Assembly: GCA_002067325.1 (NCBI GenBank)
Contig: MVQY01000119.1
Span: 1-23,523, forward strand
Direction: 5' to 3'
DNA length: 23,523 bases
DNA from: Methanobacterium sp. PtaU1.Bin097
GTDB lineage: Archaea > Methanobacteriota > Methanobacteria > Methanobacteriales > Methanobacteriaceae
Shown: positions 7,965-15,146 of the stretch, in pieces
Layout: every line of letters begins with the position of its first letter
Position numbering within the stretch: position 1 is the stretch's first letter
Notes under the pieces: generated by a model
The model's database searches: none
The model's input: the letters and a program-made list of their open reading frames with translations, nothing else
Told to the model about the DNA's origin: nothing
Translations under genes and position numbers: made by a program

Positions 7965-8014
7965 TAACGATCGTTAAGTTTAAATAACTTTTTGTAAATA
8001 AGTTACTATCGTTA
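7965..8014 (+). promoter_or_regulatory. serA promoter region with two operator palindromes
   Basis: TAACGATCGTTA (7965-7976, perfect) and TTACTATCGTTA (8003-8014, one mismatch to the consensus) flank a TATA-like TTTAAATAA at about 7979-7987. The second copy would sit near the transcription start. The arrangement would let a repressor cover the whole core promoter of the serA - patB - nifX-like cluster. Confidence 0.55.
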
Positions 8015-8096
8015 CATTTCTATGGATATTCAAAAATTCTGTTGATAAAAAAATTAATTTGATCCCAATAAAGGGATGATTTCAGAGGAAGATAAC

Positions 8097-9065
8097 ATGA
8101 AGGTACTTATCGCTGATAAAATAGAAGAGAAGGGAATAAGTATACTTGAAGAATTTGCAGAAGTAAGTGTTCAAACTGACATAACTAACCAGAAACTCAT
8201 CCGGTCCATAGGAGAATTCGATGCAGTGGTAGTTCGAAGCAGGACCAAAATCACCAGGGAAGCTATAGAATCCGCGAGCAGGCTTAAATTAATCGCCCGT
8301 GCCGGTGTGGGAGTGGACAACATCGATGTGGAAGCAGCCACCGAGAGGGGAATAATGGTGGTCAACGCCCCGGAATCAGCATCCGTCACCGTGGCTGAGC
8401 TAACCCTGGGCATCATAATCACCCTCACCCGGAAGATATCCCAGGCTGATAAATCAGTGAAGGAAGGAAAGTGGGAGAAAAGTAAATTCATGGGAGTAGA
8501 ACTCTTTGGAAAAACCCTGGGAATAATAGGAATGGGCAGGATAGGTGAACAGGTCGCTGCCAGATTGAAAAGCTTCCAAATGAAAATACTGGCCTACGAC
8601 CCCTATATAACCGAGGACACGGCTTCAAAATTAGGAGTAACCCTGGTTGAACTGGATACACTGCTTAAAGAAGCGGACATAGTAACCATACACGTACCCC
8701 TCACCCCTCAAACCAGGCACTTCATAGCCCGCAAAGAACTGGAATTAATGAAAGAAAACGCTTTCCTGATAAACTGTGCCCGGGGAGGTATCGTAGACGA
8801 GCATGCCTTATATGATGCCCTATCTCAGGGCAAAATAGCCGGAGCTGGTATGGATGTGTATGAAAATGAACCCCCAACAGGTAACCCTATTTTGGATTTG
8901 GACAACGTGGTTGCCACACCACATATCGGCGCATCCACCAGGGAAGCGCAGCAGAACGCGGCCATAATAGTCGCTGAAGAGATAAAAAAGGTCTTCAATG
9001 GAGAAGCACCCAGTAACCTCATCAATCTTCCAGTTCTGGACTCGGAAAGGCAGACAGCTAAATGA
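8097..9065 (+). CDS. serA: Short-form D-3-phosphoglycerate dehydrogenase / D-2-hydroxyacid dehydrogenase
   Basis: The start at 8097 is preferred over the upstream in-frame ATG at 8076 because AGAGGAAG lies just before it and MKVLIADKI begins the fold. The 322-residue product has the NAD-binding GIIGMGRIG motif (about residues 140-148) and the catalytic triad of the family: Arg229 in CARGG, Glu258 in DVYENEP and His276 in TPHIGAS. The first step of serine synthesis oxidises 3-phosphoglycerate. Methanogen SerA is usually about 520 residues with ASB and ACT domains. This form ends after the catalytic unit and so lacks the usual serine-feedback domain. Another 2-hydroxyacid substrate is possible. 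It starts the cluster with patB and two nifX-like genes, and its operators tie it to cysK and cysE. Confidence 0.85.
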   Translation: MKVLIADKIEEKGISILEEFAEVSVQTDITNQKLIRSIGEFDAVVVRSRTKITREAIESASRLKLIARAGVGVDNIDVEAATERGIMVVNAPESASVTVAELTLGIIITLTRKISQADKSVKEGKWEKSKFMGVELFGKTLGIIGMGRIGEQVAARLKSFQMKILAYDPYITEDTASKLGVTLVELDTLLKEADIVTIHVPLTPQTRHFIARKELELMKENAFLINCARGGIVDEHALYDALSQGKIAGAGMDVYENEPPTGNPILDLDNVVATPHIGASTREAQQNAAIIVAEEIKKVFNGEAPSNLINLPVLDSERQTAK

Positions 9066-9149
9066 GATTAAATTCAAGTATTTAGGACCTTAAACATTCC
9101 TTTTTTTACATAAATTAAATAGTTATAGAGAATTAATGGAGATTATAGT

Positions 9150-10346
9150 GTGAAATATGATTTTGACTGTGTATACGACAGGAAAAAGACGGACTGCTAC
9201 AAGTGGGACTTAGCTCCACATTTATTCGGACATGAAGATGTCATACCCATGTGGGTGGCTGATATGGATTTCCCCACCGCCCAACCAGTAGTGGATGCTT
9301 TAAAAGAACGTGCCGAACATCCTTTTTACGGCTACACCCATCCCGGCCCCAGCGTTGTGGACTCTGTAGTGGAGCGCATGAAAAGAAAATTCAACTGGGA
9401 AATTGAAGGAGAATGGGTGGTTTTTACCCCTGGAGTGGTCCCTGCCCTGCACACCGCCATCCGAAGTTTAACTCATCCTGGAGACGGGGTTATAATGCAG
9501 CAACCAGCTTACCATCCCTTTTTCCCAGCAGTAACAGGAAGTGGATGTCAAATAGTTAACAACAACCTTAAACTGGTGGATGGCCGTTACTATCAGGACT
9601 TTGAGGATCTGGAAAATAAATTCCTACCCCAAACCGGACGCCTGCGCCGCCCACCACGTATAAAAACCATCCTATTTTGCAATCCACATAACCCGGTGGG
9701 ACGCCTGTGGAATGTGGATGAAATAACCAGAGTAGGAGAGATAGCCCTGGATAATGGTATTCCAGTTATTTCTGATGAAATACACTGTGAACTACTATTT
9801 AAGGGGTATAAACATACACCTTTTGCTACTATATCAGAGGAGTTTGAACAGAACTCAATAACCTGCATGTCCCCTAGTAAAACTTTTAATCTACCGGGAC
9901 TTGCAGTCAGCTCCATCATAATACCCAACAAAAAACTCCGGGAGGGTTTCAAAGAAATAGCATCTGGCATCGTGTCTGAACCAAATTTATTCGGTTTCAC
10001 TGCCCTGGAAGCCTCTTATCGCCATGGAGATGAATGGCTTGACCAGGTCTTGGATTACCTGCAGGGAAATCTGGACTTACTAATGGAGTACACCGAGGCG
10101 AACATTCCAGGAGTAAAGATTATAGAGCCCCAGGGATCCTACCTGATATGGATCGATTTCAGGGGATTAGGAATGGATCCACTGGATTTAGGAAAATTCA
10201 TGCTCGATGAAGCCAAGGTGGCATTGGAGGATGGATTTATATTTGGAGAAGCAGGAAACGGCTTTATGAGGATGAACATAGCCTGTCCCCGTCCCATCCT
10301 GAAGGAAGCACTAAAAAGAATTGAGCAGGCTGTAAATAATTTATAG
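9150..10346 (+). CDS. patB: PatB/MalY-type PLP-dependent C-S lyase (cystathionine beta-lyase family)
   Basis: The 398-residue fold-type-I aminotransferase relative opens with the MalY/PatB signature (WVADMDFPTA, about residues 36-45). FCNPHNPVGR and ISDEIHCELL carry the substrate-contact and PLP-nitrogen Asp residues, and SPSKTFN contains the PLP lysine (Lys244). Members cleave cystathionine to homocysteine, or cysteine and its S-conjugates to sulfide, pyruvate and ammonia. The GTG start at 9150 has GGAGAT 6 bases upstream. The gene follows serA by 84 bases and precedes the nifX-like pair. In this cysteine-related setting it could recycle sulfur or link cysteine and homocysteine. The exact substrate cannot be read from the sequence. 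Confidence 0.88.
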   Translation: MKYDFDCVYDRKKTDCYKWDLAPHLFGHEDVIPMWVADMDFPTAQPVVDALKERAEHPFYGYTHPGPSVVDSVVERMKRKFNWEIEGEWVVFTPGVVPALHTAIRSLTHPGDGVIMQQPAYHPFFPAVTGSGCQIVNNNLKLVDGRYYQDFEDLENKFLPQTGRLRRPPRIKTILFCNPHNPVGRLWNVDEITRVGEIALDNGIPVISDEIHCELLFKGYKHTPFATISEEFEQNSITCMSPSKTFNLPGLAVSSIIIPNKKLREGFKEIASGIVSEPNLFGFTALEASYRHGDEWLDQVLDYLQGNLDLLMEYTEANIPGVKIIEPQGSYLIWIDFRGLGMDPLDLGKFMLDEAKVALEDGFIFGEAGNGFMRMNIACPRPILKEALKRIEQAVNNL

Positions 10347-10425
10347 ATGGTTGAATAATTTTAGTATATCTTAAGGATATTCAAAATACTAACGTGATAT
10401 CAAAAATTTAAGAGGAAAAATAACA

Positions 10426-10755
10426 ATGGTGTTTAAAGTGGCTGTAGCAAGTAGTGACGGTAAATATGTAAACCAACACTTCGGAAAGGCACAGAACTTT
10501 TTGATATTCGAATTTAACGAAAACGGAGAGTATGAGTTTTCAGAGCTCCGTGAAACCCCTCCCCGCTGCGGAGGGAGTGATGATTTAAAGAAAAGAAGTC
10601 TGGACATGTTCTCCGATTGTAAATTCCTGCTGGTAACCCAGATCGGGCCAGGAGCTACAAAAAAATTAATGGCTCAGGGAACTAAGCCTCTATCCATGCC
10701 AATGTTTATAGAGGATGCCTTGAAGGAGCTTTCAGATTTATACAAGAACTGGTAA
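10426..10755 (+). CDS. NifX/NifB-type dinitrogenase cofactor-fold protein, copy 1
   Basis: The 109-residue protein of the NifX/NafY/NifB-C-terminal family (PF02579) has the conserved start VAVASSDGKYVNQHFGKAQ and a QIGPGATKKL segment. These ribonuclease-H-like domains bind Fe-S or iron-molybdenum cofactor precursors in nitrogen fixers, but archaea carry many copies unrelated to nitrogenase. It differs from copy 2 in having a PPRCGG segment. AGAGGAAAA serves as ribosome binding site. The gene lies 79 bases after patB and 18 bases before copy 2. No nif structural genes are in the window, so a general Fe-S or metallocofactor carrier role is more likely than nitrogen fixation. Confidence 0.85.
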   Translation: MVFKVAVASSDGKYVNQHFGKAQNFLIFEFNENGEYEFSELRETPPRCGGSDDLKKRSLDMFSDCKFLLVTQIGPGATKKLMAQGTKPLSMPMFIEDALKELSDLYKNW

Positions 10756-10773
10756 AAAAAGAGGGATTACATC

Positions 10774-11121
10774 ATGTCTTATAAGGTGGCTGTAGCAAGT
10801 AGTGACGGTAAATTCATAAATCAACATTTTGGCTGGGCCCAGCAGTTTATGATATTTGAGATTGATGATGAGGGTGAATATAAGTTCCTGGAGTTACGGG
10901 AGAATACTCCGGCCTGTGATGTGGAAGGACACACCGAAGATGCCATGACCCGTAGCGTAAAATTAATTTCTGACTGTGATGCAGTTTTAGCCAGCCAGAT
11001 CGGCCCTGCCGCAGTCGATATATTAGTTGATAATGGAATAGAACCGTATATGGCCCCGACATTTATAGATGAAGCATTAAAAGAACTTGCTTCCATGAAA
11101 AAGGGTGCCAATAAGGAATAA
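10774..11121 (+). CDS. NifX/NifB-type dinitrogenase cofactor-fold protein, copy 2
   Basis: This 115-residue paralogue of the preceding gene has the same opening (VAVASSDGKFINQHFGWAQ) and a QIGPAAVDIL segment, with NTPACDVEGH as the variable loop. AGAGGGAT precedes the ATG. The two genes share 28 identical bases near their starts (10438-10465 and 10786-10813) although the rest has diverged. That points to tandem duplication with strong constraint or gene conversion at the N-terminal strand. It is probably the last gene of the serA operon, since the next 666 bases hold no convincing gene. The role is presumed to be metallocofactor or Fe-S handling. Confidence 0.85.
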   Translation: MSYKVAVASSDGKFINQHFGWAQQFMIFEIDDEGEYKFLELRENTPACDVEGHTEDAMTRSVKLISDCDAVLASQIGPAAVDILVDNGIEPYMAPTFIDEALKELASMKKGANKE

Positions 11122-11202
11122 ATTCAATGGAACGAAATTCAATTATCATCCACTTAAGATGAATTTTAACATTAATTAAAAAAAGCTAGTTTCACCCTTA
11201 AC

Positions 11203-11249
11203 ATACTCCCTAACCGAAGATGAAGTCGATCTTCGGTTAGTGGAAGTAT
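11203..11249. repeat. Strong hairpin-forming inverted repeat
   Basis: Arms CTAACCGAAGAT and ATCTTCGGTTAG are perfectly complementary over 12 bp around a 7-base loop (11222-11228). They can be extended outward through ATACT and AGTAT with small bulges. No T run follows closely enough to make it a clear terminator of the upstream nifX-like gene, 80 bases away. It could be a transcript-end structure or part of a non-coding RNA. Confidence 0.55.
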
Positions 11250-11443
11250 ATTTTATGGCAGAGTTGACTTAAAATTTTTATGTTTTATGGAGGTCTAAAA
11301 CATAACAAATGTGGGGTTCTAACCGGTTTACAGGAGTGATACATGTGGCAGAGGATGATCTATTTCTGTTTTTTTGGTTAGAAAATACGACGCCGATAAT
11401 ACAGGATTGATCTCGAAAATTCCTTATTATCTGGTCATTTTAT

Positions 11444-11508
11444 TGTTCATCAAGGCCTTAAAAGATGGTGATAGGTTTTATGGTTCATTATAAGGCCTTG
11501 ATTGAACA
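11444..11508. repeat. Long-looped inverted repeat
   Basis: The left arm TGTTCATCAAGGCCTTA (11444-11460) pairs with TAAGGCCTTGATTGAACA (11491-11508), with one bulged base, around a 30-base loop. I see no transposase and no target duplication around it. A structured RNA or a miniature element relic is possible. Confidence 0.5.
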
Positions 11509-11673
11509 TTACCACGGATTTTATGGACTAACTTATTTATCTACACATCTCCAACACTCCTATGGAGCTGATTTTCTTCCTTCCTTCGATGTTTTAATCC
11601 AGAATTTTATTTCATTTAATTCTAGGTATTGGTGACAACATGGAAGGAGGGGGTGAATTAACCATCGCTATTA

Positions 11674-11730
11674 TATAACGATCGTTATAATCAACCCCTG
11701 ATATAACAATTGTTATATTTCTATATAAAG
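11674..11730 (+). promoter_or_regulatory. Promoter of the cyclase gene with two operator palindromes
   Basis: TATAACGATCGTTATA (11674-11689) and the perfect 18-bp ATATAACAATTGTTATAT (11701-11718) are followed by the TATA-like CTATATAAAG (11721-11730). These are the two best copies of the shared palindrome in the window. Centre-to-centre spacing is 28 bp. Here the sites precede the TATA box, unlike the sites of the other genes. Confidence 0.6.
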
Positions 11731-11787
11731 TTTTCCATTGCAACCAATTTTTTCCGATGAAGAGCTCTGAATAAAATAAGCTATTTA

Positions 11788-12561
11788 TTGGTTGAAAACC
11801 ATAATAAAGGTAGAATAAACATTAAAATCACCAAAAAAATTTTAGATTTAAAATTCAGTCACCCAGTGAATGATATGCAATATACAACACTTTCCCACTT
11901 ACTTGAAGAAAATTCCCCAGTTCATATGAATTTAAAGAAACCTGAAGTTATCCACAACTCCCAGATTCCCAGGGGAGACGGATACAACAGTTTTATAATA
12001 ACGGCTGAAAATCATTCCGGAACACACATCGATGCCCCGGGCCATTTCATAGACGGCGGTAAAACCATCTCCCAGTACCGGCCAGATGAACTCGTCTTCA
12101 ACAAACCAATGATTCTGGATGTTATCAAAGGTCCAAATGAAACAATCAATCTACAGGATGTTCATGAGGTAAATCTTAGCGATGTTGACTGTTTATTCTT
12201 CCGCACTGGATTTGAAGTATACCGTGATGAGCATCCAGAGAAATATCTTACAGAAAACCCGGGCATTTCACCAGAAACCGTGAGCTGGATAAGAGAGAAT
12301 TACCCCAGGATACGCTGCCTGGGAATAGATACCGTATCCATGTCCAGCTACCAAAACCCAGAACCCGGCAGACAGGCCCATGTAAACGCTTTCAAAGAAA
12401 ATGAAAAGCTGGGAGAACCCTTACTTCTAATCGAGGATATGAAACTGGGCAACATAAAAACTGAAGAATTAAAATGGGTGATGGTGGTTCCCTGGCAAAT
12501 TAAGGGAATAGACAGCGCCCCCTGTACCGTGATAGCCAGATTAAATCTAAACCAGGAATAA
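11788..12561 (+). CDS. Metal-dependent cyclase/kynurenine formamidase family hydrolase
   Basis: The protein belongs to the cyclase family (PF04199): residues 76-86 read HSGTHIDAPGH, the complete HxGTHxDxPxH metal-binding signature. Members are Mn/Zn-dependent amidohydrolases such as kynurenine formamidase and isatin hydrolase. Archaeal members are mostly uncharacterised. The fold proper begins at ILDLKFSHPVND (about residue 18). The TTG at 11788 is the only usable near-standard start before that, but it has no ribosome binding site, so the N-terminus is uncertain. The reading frame is open back to a stop at 11758. Length from the TTG is 257 residues, slightly above the usual 210-230. Two regulon palindromes upstream suggest co-regulation with serA and cysK. 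The substrate is unknown. Confidence 0.82.
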   Translation: MVENHNKGRINIKITKKILDLKFSHPVNDMQYTTLSHLLEENSPVHMNLKKPEVIHNSQIPRGDGYNSFIITAENHSGTHIDAPGHFIDGGKTISQYRPDELVFNKPMILDVIKGPNETINLQDVHEVNLSDVDCLFFRTGFEVYRDEHPEKYLTENPGISPETVSWIRENYPRIRCLGIDTVSMSSYQNPEPGRQAHVNAFKENEKLGEPLLLIEDMKLGNIKTEELKWVMVVPWQIKGIDSAPCTVIARLNLNQE

Positions 12562-12614
12562 TGTGAAGTGAAAATTGAGAATTAGGATTAATGAGTTAAA
12601 CCATCAGGGTTAAA

Positions 12615-13109
12615 ATGAAGTTAGAAATTAGAAAAATGAAGCCCGATGACCGGAATCAGGTGTCAAAGATATACGATGAAGGAACAGATACTGGAAATGC
12701 CAACTTCGAGGTCACCCTACCCCCATGGGATGAATGGATCCAGAAACAGGTGCCAGGATGTAGTATCGTGGCTATTAAGAGTGGTGATATTATAGGATGG
12801 GGATCTCTAGCCATATACTCTGAAAGAGAGGTCTACAATGGAGTGGTTGAAGATAGCGTATACGTAATCAAACAATATAGGAGAAAGGGAGTAGGAAATA
12901 TACTGCTTGAAAAATTAATTGAACTATCAGAGGAAAAAAGTATCTGGACCTTACAGGCAAGGATATTTCCAGAAAATGGTGAAAGTATTGCCTTACATAG
13001 AAAACACGCCTTCAGAACCGTGGGAACCCATGAAAGACTGGGTAAAATGGATAACCAGCGGCGGGATGTCACGGTCCTGGAAAGACGCAGTAAGGAAGTA
13101 GGATTATAA
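12615..13109 (+). CDS. GNAT family N-acetyltransferase (phosphinothricin acetyltransferase-like)
   Basis: The 164-residue protein has the GNAT pattern: IRKMKPDDRNQVSKIYDEG at the N-terminus, a central strand SIVAIKSGDIIGWGSL, and the acetyl-CoA pyrophosphate loop YRRKGVG (about residues 88-94). The following LLEKLIELSEEKSIWTLQARIFPEN and C-terminal LHRKHAFRTVGTHERLG match the phosphinothricin/methionine-sulfone acetyltransferase subgroup (Pat, MnaT). Members acetylate free amino acids or amino-acid analogues. It lies 53 bases after the cyclase and 22 bases before the mrp-like gene, all on one strand, so the three may share a transcript. The substrate is not predictable. The weak AGGGTTAA is the only ribosome binding site candidate. 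Confidence 0.85.
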   Translation: MKLEIRKMKPDDRNQVSKIYDEGTDTGNANFEVTLPPWDEWIQKQVPGCSIVAIKSGDIIGWGSLAIYSEREVYNGVVEDSVYVIKQYRRKGVGNILLEKLIELSEEKSIWTLQARIFPENGESIALHRKHAFRTVGTHERLGKMDNQRRDVTVLERRSKEVGL

Positions 13110-13131
13110 AAAAAGGCGGAGAGATAAATAA

Positions 13132-13962
13132 ATGGAATCTAAAGAGGAAGAACATAAAAAGGCCATGATGCAGCAGGAAATCGACATCATCAAGAATATG
13201 AGCAAGATCAAACATAAAATCGCCGTAATGAGCGGAAAAGGAGGTGTTGGCAAATCCACAGTCGCGGTTAACTTAGCCGCCGCCTTTGCCAAGAAGGGAT
13301 ACAAAACCGGTATAATGGACGCTGATCTACACGGCCCCAACGTACCCAAGATGTTAAACCTGGAAGGAACCGCTTTAAAGTCCAGACCAGAAGGGATAGT
13401 ACCCGTCCAAACAGAAGATGGCCTGAAAGTCATGTCTGTCGGATTTTTCCTGCACTCCCAGGATATTCCTCTTATCTGGAGAGGCCCCGCCAAAACCGGT
13501 GTATTGAAACAGTTCCTGGCAGATGTCATCTGGGGTGATCTGGACGTGCTAATCATAGATGATCCACCAGGCACCGGAGATGAACCCTTAACCGTCCTTC
13601 AGAACATACCCCTAGACGGTGTCATCCTGGTAACCACTCCCCAATCAGTGGTCCAGGAAGACGTGGTAAGAAGTATTAACATGGTTAAGGACCTGAAAAT
13701 CAAGGTAATCGGACTCATCGAAAATATGTCCGGATTTATATGTCCCGAATGTAAAAAAGAAGTAGATATATTCGGTAAGGGCAACGGAGAACAGGTAGCA
13801 AAGAGGTTAGCTGTGCCTTTCCTGGGGAAACTACCACTGACTGCCGAAGCAGCAGAAGCCTCAGACCAGGGAACACCCATCGTAATTAAGGACCCGGAAT
13901 CAGAGATTTCAGTGAGAATAATGGAAATCGTGGATAAGATCGAGGCAGAGATTATAAAATAA
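13132..13962 (+). CDS. Mrp/NBP35 (ApbC) family Fe-S cluster carrier P-loop ATPase
   Basis: The 276-residue protein carries the deviant Walker A motif SGKGGVGKST (residues 34-43), a switch motif DADLHGPNVPKM, DDPPGTGDEPLT, and the CPEC motif (Cys204 and Cys207) that bridges a [4Fe-4S] cluster between the two protomers. Mrp/NBP35/ApbC proteins assemble or transfer Fe-S clusters in the cytoplasm. Methanogens use them where ISC machinery is missing. The charged N-terminal extension (residues 1-30) contains no extra cysteines. GGAGAG precedes the ATG. The gene converges on the NifS-like gene, with 14 bases between the stops, which places a cluster carrier beside a possible sulfur-transfer protein. 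Confidence 0.92.
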   Translation: MESKEEEHKKAMMQQEIDIIKNMSKIKHKIAVMSGKGGVGKSTVAVNLAAAFAKKGYKTGIMDADLHGPNVPKMLNLEGTALKSRPEGIVPVQTEDGLKVMSVGFFLHSQDIPLIWRGPAKTGVLKQFLADVIWGDLDVLIIDDPPGTGDEPLTVLQNIPLDGVILVTTPQSVVQEDVVRSINMVKDLKIKVIGLIENMSGFICPECKKEVDIFGKGNGEQVAKRLAVPFLGKLPLTAEAAEASDQGTPIVIKDPESEISVRIMEIVDKIEAEIIK

Positions 13963-13976
13963 ATGTTATCATCTAT

Positions 13977-15137
13977 TTACTGGCTCAACGCACTTATTCT
14001 CCTCAAATTTTCCACAACTTCCACCATGGCATCCGCCACGTTATCCGCATCCTCCAGGGTATTATACCGGCTGAAAGTGAAACGCACTGAGCCATGGGCC
14101 CTTTCATGTCCCCCACCAATTCCTAAAATAACATGACTTGCTTCCAGGGTACGGCTGAAACAGGCAGATCCGGTGCTCACTGCAAAACCCCTCATATCCA
14201 GATGGAGGGTTATGGACTCACCTTCCACCAGTTCAAAGGTTATGTTAACGTTTTGGGGTAACCTTTTCTCCCTATGGCCGTTCAGGATAGTTCTGGGAAC
14301 TTCCTTTAAAAGCCGCTCCATCAGGTGGTCCCTTAATTTTTGAAGCTCCCTGTTTTCAGCGGGTGTTACCAGTTCAACTGCCTTGGCAAAGCCAACTGCA
14401 CCAGGAACATTTTCCAGTCCCCCGCGCCGGTTTGATTCCTGGAATCCGCCGTCCATCCATTTACGTATGGCTGTCCCCTTACGGATATATAGACCTCCAA
14501 TGCCACTGGGGCCGTGTATGGTGTGTGGGGAGACGGATATCAGATCCACCGGGACTTCCTGCACATCCAGGGGCAACCTGGTAAAGGTGTGGGTGGCATC
14601 GGTGTGAAAAAGTACCTTCTTTTCCTGGCAGATTTCTCCGATAGACTTGATATCCTGAACAGTACCTATCTCCTGGTTAGCGTGCTGTATAGAGACCAGG
14701 ATGGTTTCATCGGTTATGGAGTCCTTTAAATGGTCAGGATCAACCAGTCCATCGCCGTCAACGTCCAGGTAGGTGACTTTAAATCCTTGTTTTTCCAGGG
14801 CTTTAGCAGAGTTTAAGACAGAGAAGTCCTCTATTTTAGAGACGATTACATGCTTGCCTTTCCCACTTTTAGCCTGGGCCACGCCCTTCAAGGCCCAGTT
14901 GCTGGACTCGGTAAATCCGGAGGTGAATATGAATTCGGCAGGTGGGGCTCCTAAAACATTAGCTATGGTTTCTCTGCTTCTTTCCAATGCTTCACGGGCT
15001 TCTATTCCCATGGAGTAACCGGTTTCAGATGTGGGTATGGCGTATTTTTCAAAAAAGTATGGCTTCATCTCTTCAAAGACTCTTTCATCCAGACGGGTTA
15101 TGGAAGAGTTATCCAGATAAGTGTAGTTTTCAAACAC
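13977..15137 (-). CDS. NifS/IscS-like class V aminotransferase homologue lacking the PLP lysine
   Basis: The whole sequence aligns by eye with cysteine desulfurases: YLDNSS start, FTSGFTESSN, SIQHANQEIG, FHTDATH and VSTGSACFS. The GTG at 15137 is preferred because AGGTGA precedes it. The other GTG at 15146 touches the dsrE stop and has no ribosome binding site. Counting from 15137 the numbering tracks E. coli IscS. Asp180, which contacts the PLP nitrogen, and Cys326 in the mobile loop are kept. The PLP lysine position is Thr206 (SPHTIHGP instead of SGHKIYGP), the ring-stacking His104 is Asp, and Gln183 is His. The RSGT phosphate motif reads RGGL. Normal PLP-dependent desulfuration is therefore unlikely. 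From memory, Archaeoglobus fulgidus IscS also lacks this lysine. A scaffold or persulfide-relay role with the co-encoded DsrE and TusA is inferred. The gene is 386 codons long and undamaged. Confidence 0.85.
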   Translation of the reverse strand: MFENYTYLDNSSITRLDERVFEEMKPYFFEKYAIPTSETGYSMGIEAREALERSRETIANVLGAPPAEFIFTSGFTESSNWALKGVAQAKSGKGKHVIVSKIEDFSVLNSAKALEKQGFKVTYLDVDGDGLVDPDHLKDSITDETILVSIQHANQEIGTVQDIKSIGEICQEKKVLFHTDATHTFTRLPLDVQEVPVDLISVSPHTIHGPSGIGGLYIRKGTAIRKWMDGGFQESNRRGGLENVPGAVGFAKAVELVTPAENRELQKLRDHLMERLLKEVPRTILNGHREKRLPQNVNITFELVEGESITLHLDMRGFAVSTGSACFSRTLEASHVILGIGGGHERAHGSVRFTFSRYNTLEDADNVADAMVEVVENLRRISALSQ

Positions 15138-15146
15138 CAGTCTCAC

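Larger units (their letters stand above)
11122..11787. other. Structured intergenic region with three inverted repeats and two operators
   Basis: This long non-coding stretch contains three stem-loops. The first is a strong hairpin (arms 11203-11221 and 11229-11249). The second is a 9-bp perfect stem (11279-11287 with 11296-11304). The third is a roughly 17-bp stem with one bulged base around a 30-base loop (11444-11460 with 11491-11508). Two operator palindromes and a TATA box lie near its right end. A 56-codon ORF (11465-11635) and several shorter ones start inside but lack ribosome binding sites or known motifs. A very strong ribosome-binding-like GGAGGGGGTGA at 11646-11656 is followed by no ATG, GTG or TTG in range. 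Either an untranslated RNA or decayed genes could explain this. Confidence 0.4.

Noticed and set aside
10426..11121. Evidence for nitrogen fixation
   Set aside because: NifX/NifB-like domains are widespread in archaea without nitrogenase, and no nifHDK genes are present here.
11444..11508. Terminal inverted repeats of an insertion sequence
   Set aside because: The arms are only 65 bases apart overall, with no transposase and no target-site duplication. A hairpin is the more economical reading.
13977..15137. Pseudogene call for the NifS-like gene because of the missing PLP lysine
   Set aside because: The frame is full length, the rest of the fold and the catalytic-loop cysteine are conserved, and it sits in a tight operon with tusA and dsrE.
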